9,187 nt of DNA from an uncultured Erysipelotrichaceae bacterium (lineage in GTDB: Bacteria; Bacillota_I; Bacilli_A; RF39; UBA660), in NCBI GenBank assembly GCA_902797415.1, contig CADBSQ010000094.1, forward strand, positions 1 through 9,187, written 5' to 3'. The notes under the pieces are model-generated. The model was not told the DNA's origin. It made no database searches and saw nothing but the letters and a program-made list of their open reading frames with translations. Position numbers and translations under genes: made by a program. How positions within the stretch are numbered: the first letter of the stretch is position 1; each line of letters opens with the position of its first letter. Below are positions 4,726 through 9,187 of this stretch, in pieces.

Positions 4726-6888
4726 TTATAAGTCATCATCACCAAAGAAATCATCGAAATATTCATCATCTGTTACGATTTTGTTATCAAGTAAAACACT
4801 TGTTGAATCAACATTTAGTTTATTGTTATTCTCTGGCTTTGTAGGTTTTACAGGAGCTGCTGGAATATCACTAAAATTAAATATTTCTTCGACTACTTCA
4901 GGGGATTTTTTAGTATCCTTCGGTGTAGAAGCATTTTTATTCTTTTTCTCAAGCATTTCTATTTGTTTGTCAATGCTCTTTATTAAATTATCAAAGTCTA
5001 CACTACTACTTGGAGATGGAGAACTAATACCTTCAGGTTTAGGCATTGGTCTATCTGTTGGTTTGGAATTCATAGATGAATCCATTCTACCAAACATTTG
5101 ATCAAAATTTGGTCTTCCACCACCAAAGCCTGGGAATCCAGATGGTAATGATTTACTCTTTTCATCGGTTTGTTTTTTCTTATGAACTTTGACAAATTGT
5201 TTTATATCAAATATTTTAAGCGGTCTAACTTCCCTTTCAGGGACAGTAGACTTTTCGTACTCTTTACCCCAATCGATTTCATATGTTGCTTTTAAAACGG
5301 TTCTAAAAGGTGCCATACGAGATCTAATAACGATTATCTCGTTCTTTTTCATTTTTTCAAGATCTGTTACAGTAACGAGTGGTGTTGAAACTGTTTTTTC
5401 GTTTTCTTTCGACTTTACTTCACCACAAAGCTTACTTATCTTTTCAAGAGCAGCTAACTCATTTGTTAATAGATAAACTAAGTTAGCACAGTTAGAACGT
5501 ATTGTTTCAGCTTTTTTCTCACCGTATACGTCATCTAATTGAGCAAAGTTTTGGATTATAAATGTAAAACGTATTAATCTTGAACGAGCAGCTGTAACCA
5601 TGGCATCAACATCTTTTAACTCCGGCATATTAGCAAACTCATCAAGTATAAAGTTAGTTCTATATTTTAATTTACCACTAGGGTTTTTATGTGCAACATC
5701 GATTAATACCTCATATAACTGTTTGATAAAAATAGTTGCTAATGGATGGTATGTCTTTTTCTCATCATGAACAATTAAGAAAACAGCAGTCTTTTCTTTA
5801 CCAATATCATCCATATTAAAATCACTATATGAAAGCATTTCTGATAATTGCTCACGTGAAGCAAAAGCTCTTAATTTACTTTGAGCAACAGCTAAAATAC
5901 TACTTCTTGTATCATCTGGAGAAATCAATGTACCCTTAGCATACTGGTATTCTGCACTGTTTTCTCCTTTTAACTCAAAATAGTCTTTAGCAAAAGTACT
6001 ACGTAAACCATTCTTTTGTTCACCTTCACTAATCATACTACTTACAGAAGTTATATTTACTTCATTTTCTTTAGCATCATTAAACAAGCTTAAAGCAAAA
6101 CCAGTAAAATAGTCAGCAGCACTAGTTTCCCAGAATGGATCGTTATTTGCATTCTTTGAAATTAGTATGTTTTGCGCTATATCCTCTAAAAGCTCTTTAG
6201 CTTTATCTGTTTTACCTTCCTTATACATCTTATATGGAACTGTTAATGGATTCCATGAGTTACCAGTTGTTGGTTCACGAAAGTTTACAACAACAATTTT
6301 ATATCCATGTTCCTTTAGATTTGCTGCAGTATCTCTATATATTTCACCTTTTGGATCTGTTATAACCATACTCTCAGAGTGTCCTATTAAACTTCTAACT
6401 TGAGGATCAACTAGAGCGCTAGTTTTACCAGAACCACTCATACCAATTATAAGTGTATGATGCTCACTGTTATCAACCCACATATGTTTTCCATCGTTTA
6501 TAAAGACTGTACCAGCAGCATCCATTTTACCTTTAACAGGTATTTTTACTATATTAGGGGTTCTTTTCATTTCTTTTGCAGTTAAGAATCTATTATATCC
6601 TTTATCTTCTTTTCTAGATAAAGATAATCCTGGACCACCTTTATCAAAATCAAATATCGTACTTGATACATTAAAGAATATAAATAGCATAGAACCAATA
6701 AATAAAATAAACGTTAAAAGTATAGTTCTAGAATTTAAACTTTGAAAAACGTTAATACCAACTAATTCACCATCAAAACTTAATGATATGAAATTTGCCG
6801 ATAATATAAAACAACCAAAAAGCAATACTACCGCAATTAAAACGAAGTATATAAAATCTTTTGGATCAACTTTAATCTTTAATTTCAT
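4726..6888 (-). CDS. virD4: VirD4/TraG-type type IV secretion coupling ATPase
   Basis: Coupling proteins are membrane-anchored AAA-like hexameric ATPases that bring the relaxase-DNA complex, or effector proteins, to a type IV secretion channel. In this 720-residue protein two membrane helices (about 12-35 and 54-75) flank a short outer loop. The motor follows: Walker A GMSGSGKTS (149-157), ITDPKGEIY (176-184), Walker B FILDEFANMPEL (413-424), and sensor-like TFIIQNFAQLDDVYG (442-456), all typical of VirD4/TraG. The motor ends near 545. The last 170 residues are probably disordered: a Lys-rich stretch, Gly/Pro-rich GFPGFGGGRPNF (584-595), a short likely coiled coil (632-652), and a strongly acidic end (707-720). 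The site GGGGAGA (6901-6895) sits 6 nt before the ATG. A TcpC-like membrane protein gene lies 49 nt upstream. Relaxase and VirB4 are not in the window, so conjugation versus protein export is open. Confidence 0.93.
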   Translation of the reverse strand: MKLKIKVDPKDFIYFVLIAVVLLFGCFILSANFISLSFDGELVGINVFQSLNSRTILLTFILFIGSMLFIFFNVSSTIFDFDKGGPGLSLSRKEDKGYNRFLTAKEMKRTPNIVKIPVKGKMDAAGTVFINDGKHMWVDNSEHHTLIIGMSGSGKTSALVDPQVRSLIGHSESMVITDPKGEIYRDTAANLKEHGYKIVVVNFREPTTGNSWNPLTVPYKMYKEGKTDKAKELLEDIAQNILISKNANNDPFWETSAADYFTGFALSLFNDAKENEVNITSVSSMISEGEQKNGLRSTFAKDYFELKGENSAEYQYAKGTLISPDDTRSSILAVAQSKLRAFASREQLSEMLSYSDFNMDDIGKEKTAVFLIVHDEKKTYHPLATIFIKQLYEVLIDVAHKNPSGKLKYRTNFILDEFANMPELKDVDAMVTAARSRLIRFTFIIQNFAQLDDVYGEKKAETIRSNCANLVYLLTNELAALEKISKLCGEVKSKENEKTVSTPLVTVTDLEKMKKNEIIVIRSRMAPFRTVLKATYEIDWGKEYEKSTVPEREVRPLKIFDIKQFVKVHKKKQTDEKSKSLPSGFPGFGGGRPNFDQMFGRMDSSMNSKPTDRPMPKPEGISSPSPSSSVDFDNLIKSIDKQIEMLEKKNKNASTPKDTKKSPEVVEEIFNFSDIPAAPVKPTKPENNNKLNVDSTSVLLDNKIVTDDEYFDDFFGDDDL

Positions 6889-6911
6889 AGTTTTTCTCCC
6901 CTTTTCACCGT

Positions 6912-6940
6912 ATTATATAACAAATCCCCGAAAAAATCTA
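6912..6940 (-). promoter_or_regulatory. Possible weak promoter ahead of the coupling-protein gene
   Basis: In the 49-nt gap the minus strand has a perfect TATAAT (6917-6912). A poor -35 candidate, TAGATT (6940-6935), lies 17 nt upstream. The downstream leader would carry GGTGAAAAGGGGAGA with the gene's ribosome binding site. Such -10 matches are common in AT-rich DNA, so this is tentative. It would allow the coupling protein and downstream genes to be expressed apart from the upstream pair. Confidence 0.25.
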
Positions 6941-7843
6941 TGGTAAATCTACGTTATAGTTCATAATATCGTGTATTACTAATTTAAATGTATTTGTTTC
7001 ATCATAAATATAGTACTCTCTGCTACTTTTACCTTTTTCACAGCGTTTAAATGTAGCAGGATATTCTTTATAGTTTTCCTCTAAGTATTTTTCAAATTTT
7101 TCTTTAGATTTAAAATTATTTTTTCTAGTTGTATCTAATATAGTATAAAGGTGATCTGGCATATAATTGATATTAAACACTAAATCAGAGTAATACTTTC
7201 TGCACATATCAACATAAGATGATACACTAGTTTTCATAAGTTTATTATTGTTATTTCGTTCAATTTTAAAGTCTTTTTTATTATTTATTGTTTCTAATGC
7301 TTCTCTTCTAGTTATATCAGGGTATACACTATAAGATATGGTATTATAGTCTATTATTAGCATTAGACTATATGATTTGTTTAATATTTTTACTTTATAA
7401 ACAGCACCAGGCTCTTCATCATAATCATCGCCAATATCCGTTAAAACACCTGTACAATAATAGACAATGTAATCATCGTTTGATTTTAAAGCTTCAAGAT
7501 GTCTTAAAGTAAAGTTATAATTAGTATCTGCTCTATTTACTTTTTGTAAAGCATTTGAAATATAAACATTATTTTTTTTGATATAAGATTCATCTAATAA
7601 ATCATAAACAACGTTATCATTATTGATTTTAATAAACTTATTTATGTCGTTTTCTACTGCCATAAATTCACCAAAGGTATCTAGTTTATTTTTTTTAACA
7701 ACTTTTAAATCATCACTTCCATATTTATAATGGTGTTTTTTTTGAGCAATTACAAATATTAACAGTCCAAGCAGTAGTAAAAAGATACATACTAATACCA
7801 CTGCTTTTGAACTAGGATTTAATTCTTCAAACTTTTGTTTCAT
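6938..7843 (-). CDS. Single-pass membrane protein with duplicated NTF2-like domain, TcpC/VirB8-like
   Basis: I do not recognise a named family with certainty. The 301-residue protein has a short polar N-terminus, one strong membrane helix (about 13-33) followed by Lys/His residues, and an outer part that appears to be two related halves. Both halves start with a helix of the same pattern: YDLLDESYIKKNN (80-92) and LYTILDTTRKNNF (232-244), the second followed by KSKEKFEKYLEENYKE. Each then runs into beta-rich sequence. This is the layout of TcpC and VirB8-like proteins, which have a membrane anchor plus NTF2-like domains and help build the type IV secretion channel in the envelope. Location between a wall-active enzyme and a VirD4 coupling protein supports that role. 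Translation is coupled to the upstream gene: the gap is 2 nt, and its AGGAGG is encoded by the last codons of that gene. The stop is TAG. Confidence 0.7.
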   Translation of the reverse strand: MKQKFEELNPSSKAVVLVCIFLLLLGLLIFVIAQKKHHYKYGSDDLKVVKKNKLDTFGEFMAVENDINKFIKINNDNVVYDLLDESYIKKNNVYISNALQKVNRADTNYNFTLRHLEALKSNDDYIVYYCTGVLTDIGDDYDEEPGAVYKVKILNKSYSLMLIIDYNTISYSVYPDITRREALETINNKKDFKIERNNNNKLMKTSVSSYVDMCRKYYSDLVFNINYMPDHLYTILDTTRKNNFKSKEKFEKYLEENYKEYPATFKRCEKGKSSREYYIYDETNTFKLVIHDIMNYNVDLP

Positions 7844-7845
7844 AA

Positions 7846-9187
7846 TTATCCTCCTGAATACTGACTAGATATGTTAAAGTATTCTTCAAGTGTAATCCAG
7901 TTTCCACCGTTATATAGTTTGGTTGCTAAGTCTACACCAACATATCTTAAATGCCATGGCTCATAAACAAATCCAGTAATCGATTCTTTACCCTTAGGAT
8001 ATCTTATTATAAATCCGTATTTATAAGCGTTTTCTTGTAAGAATTTGCCACCTTTTTTATTAGCATAAGATTCATTAGTTTCACTTATATCCATTGCATA
8101 TCCAGTTTGATGCTCTGAGAAGCCTGCTCTTGCAGTACTTCTATCTGCAGAATCAGCACCTCTGCTATCTTTTCGTTTTGTCCATAAGTCGTTTTGATAG
8201 TTATAAGATCTGTATCCACTTACAATTTTTAATTGACTTTCTGGAACGCCAGCAGCTATACCAGCTTCTTTTAATTTTAGGTATGAGCTGTAAGCATCTT
8301 CAACTATACAATCAGTACATTTAGCTTGACCATTCACTGCTTTATGAGTATTTGATGGAACATAACTACTTGGTATAGAATAAGACTTATTTACAACCAT
8401 TACATTATCGATATAAGTTATACCATTTCTGTTTTCTATTTTATGACCAGAATTATTTGCAACAGTAGTTGTTGTACTAACTGGGGTAGACTGAGTAGAA
8501 ACAGGCGTATTGTTATTTAAAGCATCTGAAATAATATTATAAATATTTTTATTAGTTGCCGCATCATAATGTAATCCATCATTTGACTTAAAGTTTGATT
8601 GTAGCCTGCTATATGTATCAATATAAGTGATGCTGCTACTTAATCTAGATTTTAAATTATTATTAAACTGTATAATTTTAGCATTAGAAGCATTTGATTT
8701 TCCATCTATAACAGGATTAACGGAAACATAATATACACTTGCTCCCTTAGCAATCCATTTACTAGCATTTGAGTTAACATATGAAGCATATTTTTCACTA
8801 TTACCAAGATCATTTACTCCAAATAATAGGATGAGTGCTGTTCCTGGTGTTATTTGACTTTCTATTGCTGGTATACCAGTATCACGCATCCAATCAAAAT
8901 TTTGGCCATCACCAGCTGAATATATGTCATTATCTTTTGTTACTATACTACCAGATTTATTAAAATTACATTGATTATAGCTTCCAGCTCCCATCGTTGT
9001 ACATATACCAACTGTTCTAGAATCTCCAACAAAGATTTTTTTCGTAATATTTTGCGTATTTGCACCTCTTCTACTTACAACCTGCGCGCTTGCTCCACCA
9101 CAGTTATTTTGAACGTAAGATAAATATTTTTGACCGCCATTCCTATGAGATCGACATATTGTCATTCCAGGTCTTTCATAGTATTTA
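7846..9187 (-). CDS. SGNH/GDSL hydrolase fused to VanY/LdcB-type D,D-carboxypeptidase, 5' end cut by the window edge
   Basis: The first internal Met is at 9165, but the frame stays open to the right edge (KYYERPG before that Met) and no clear ribosome binding site precedes it, so the true start probably lies outside. Numbered from that Met: residues 1-40 are the end of an unrecognised domain, with Cys4 and Cys22. About 43-215 is an SGNH hydrolase with GDSR (Ser49), GVND (Asn118) and DGLH (Asp196, His199), which would remove ester groups such as acetyl from glycans. A Ser/Thr-rich linker (219-240) follows. About 250-430 is a VanY/LdcB-type zinc peptidase with SGYRSYNYQ (316-324), SEHQTG (350-355, His352), AMDI (Asp359) and EPWHLRYVG (402-410, Glu402, His405), which would trim terminal D-Ala from stem peptides. 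All key residues of both enzymes are present. Next to a TcpC-like and a VirD4 gene, it probably acts as the wall-remodelling enzyme of the secretion module. A signal peptide cannot be judged. Confidence 0.88.
   Translation of the reverse strand, partial: KYYERPGMTICRSHRNGGQKYLSYVQNNCGGASAQVVSRRGANTQNITKKIFVGDSRTVGICTTMGAGSYNQCNFNKSGSIVTKDNDIYSAGDGQNFDWMRDTGIPAIESQITPGTALILLFGVNDLGNSEKYASYVNSNASKWIAKGASVYYVSVNPVIDGKSNASNAKIIQFNNNLKSRLSSSITYIDTYSRLQSNFKSNDGLHYDAATNKNIYNIISDALNNNTPVSTQSTPVSTTTTVANNSGHKIENRNGITYIDNVMVVNKSYSIPSSYVPSNTHKAVNGQAKCTDCIVEDAYSSYLKLKEAGIAAGVPESQLKIVSGYRSYNYQNDLWTKRKDSRGADSADRSTARAGFSEHQTGYAMDISETNESYANKKGGKFLQENAYKYGFIIRYPKGKESITGFVYEPWHLRYVGVDLATKLYNGGNWITLEEYFNISSQYSGG
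7850..7855 (-). promoter_or_regulatory. Ribosome binding site inside the end of the upstream gene
   Basis: AGGAGG lies within the final Ser-Gly-Gly codons of the SGNH/VanY gene, 6 nt before the ATG at 7843, with the upstream TAA in between. A terminating ribosome would sit on the next start, so the two proteins are probably made in linked amounts. Confidence 0.8.

Noticed and set aside
4709..5101. Plus-strand open frame of 130 codons opposite the virD4 tail.
   Set aside because: It is a shadow of the low-complexity coupling-protein tail. Its Ser/Phe/Leu-rich translation is what antisense of Asp/Lys/Pro-rich codons gives.
5189..6403. Two shorter plus-strand open frames opposite virD4 (5189-5476 and 6167-6403).
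   Set aside because: Both lie wholly within the well-supported ATPase gene and show no start signals or family motifs.
8094..8324. Plus-strand open frame opposite the VanY-type domain.
   Set aside because: It is antisense to the conserved zinc-peptidase motifs, without a ribosome binding site or plausible product.

Overview
The window is AT-rich (about 30% GC by eye). It carries six genes, all on the minus strand, read from the right edge towards the left. Low GC, purine-rich Shine-Dalgarno sites, a SpoVD-like transpeptidase with a PASTA domain, and TcpC/VirD4-type conjugation proteins point to a low-GC Gram-positive bacterium (Firmicutes/Bacilli-like, perhaps one of the small-genome gut lineages). 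Trp codons checked are TGG, so I see no need for a recoded UGA.

Right part (4726-9187): three genes that look like one end of a Gram-positive type IV secretion/conjugation module. In transcription order they are (1) a wall-active protein that runs off the right edge and joins an SGNH/GDSL hydrolase to a VanY/LdcB-type D,D-carboxypeptidase; (2) a single-pass membrane protein with two NTF2-like-looking repeats, resembling TcpC/VirB8; and (3) a VirD4/TraG-type coupling ATPase with two N-terminal membrane helices, Walker A and B motifs, and a long disordered tail with an acidic end. Genes 1 and 2 are translationally coupled.

Middle part (560-4689): a compact peptidoglycan-synthesis cassette: a SpoVD/FtsI-type class B PBP, mraY (lipid I synthase) and ftsW/spoVE (SEDS glycosyltransferase). 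The order is that of a dcw cluster, but rsmH, ftsL, murE, murD and murG are absent where they would be expected. The coupling-protein gene sits 36 nt upstream of the PBP on the same strand. Either a mobile element abuts a rearranged dcw cluster, or a secretion module and a wall-synthesis cassette form one functional unit. The window cannot decide between these.

Control elements seen: an 11-bp perfect hairpin that encloses the PBP start codon and runs into a T-run, a terminator-like hairpin between mraY and ftsW, and a widely spaced 10-bp inverted repeat between the PBP and mraY. The mraY start is best moved from GTG to an internal ATG by its Shine-Dalgarno site.

Left part (1-559): no intact gene. 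It holds a decayed plus-strand remnant of an AAA ATPase of the AAA_14/DUF4143 kind, with an intact RQVGKT P-loop but frameshifts and a deletion. A plausible plus-strand terminator follows directly. There is also an 11-bp direct repeat, and a minus-strand open frame runs off the left edge. This looks like a scarred junction beside the cassette. No tRNA, rRNA, CRISPR array, integrase or insertion sequence is visible.
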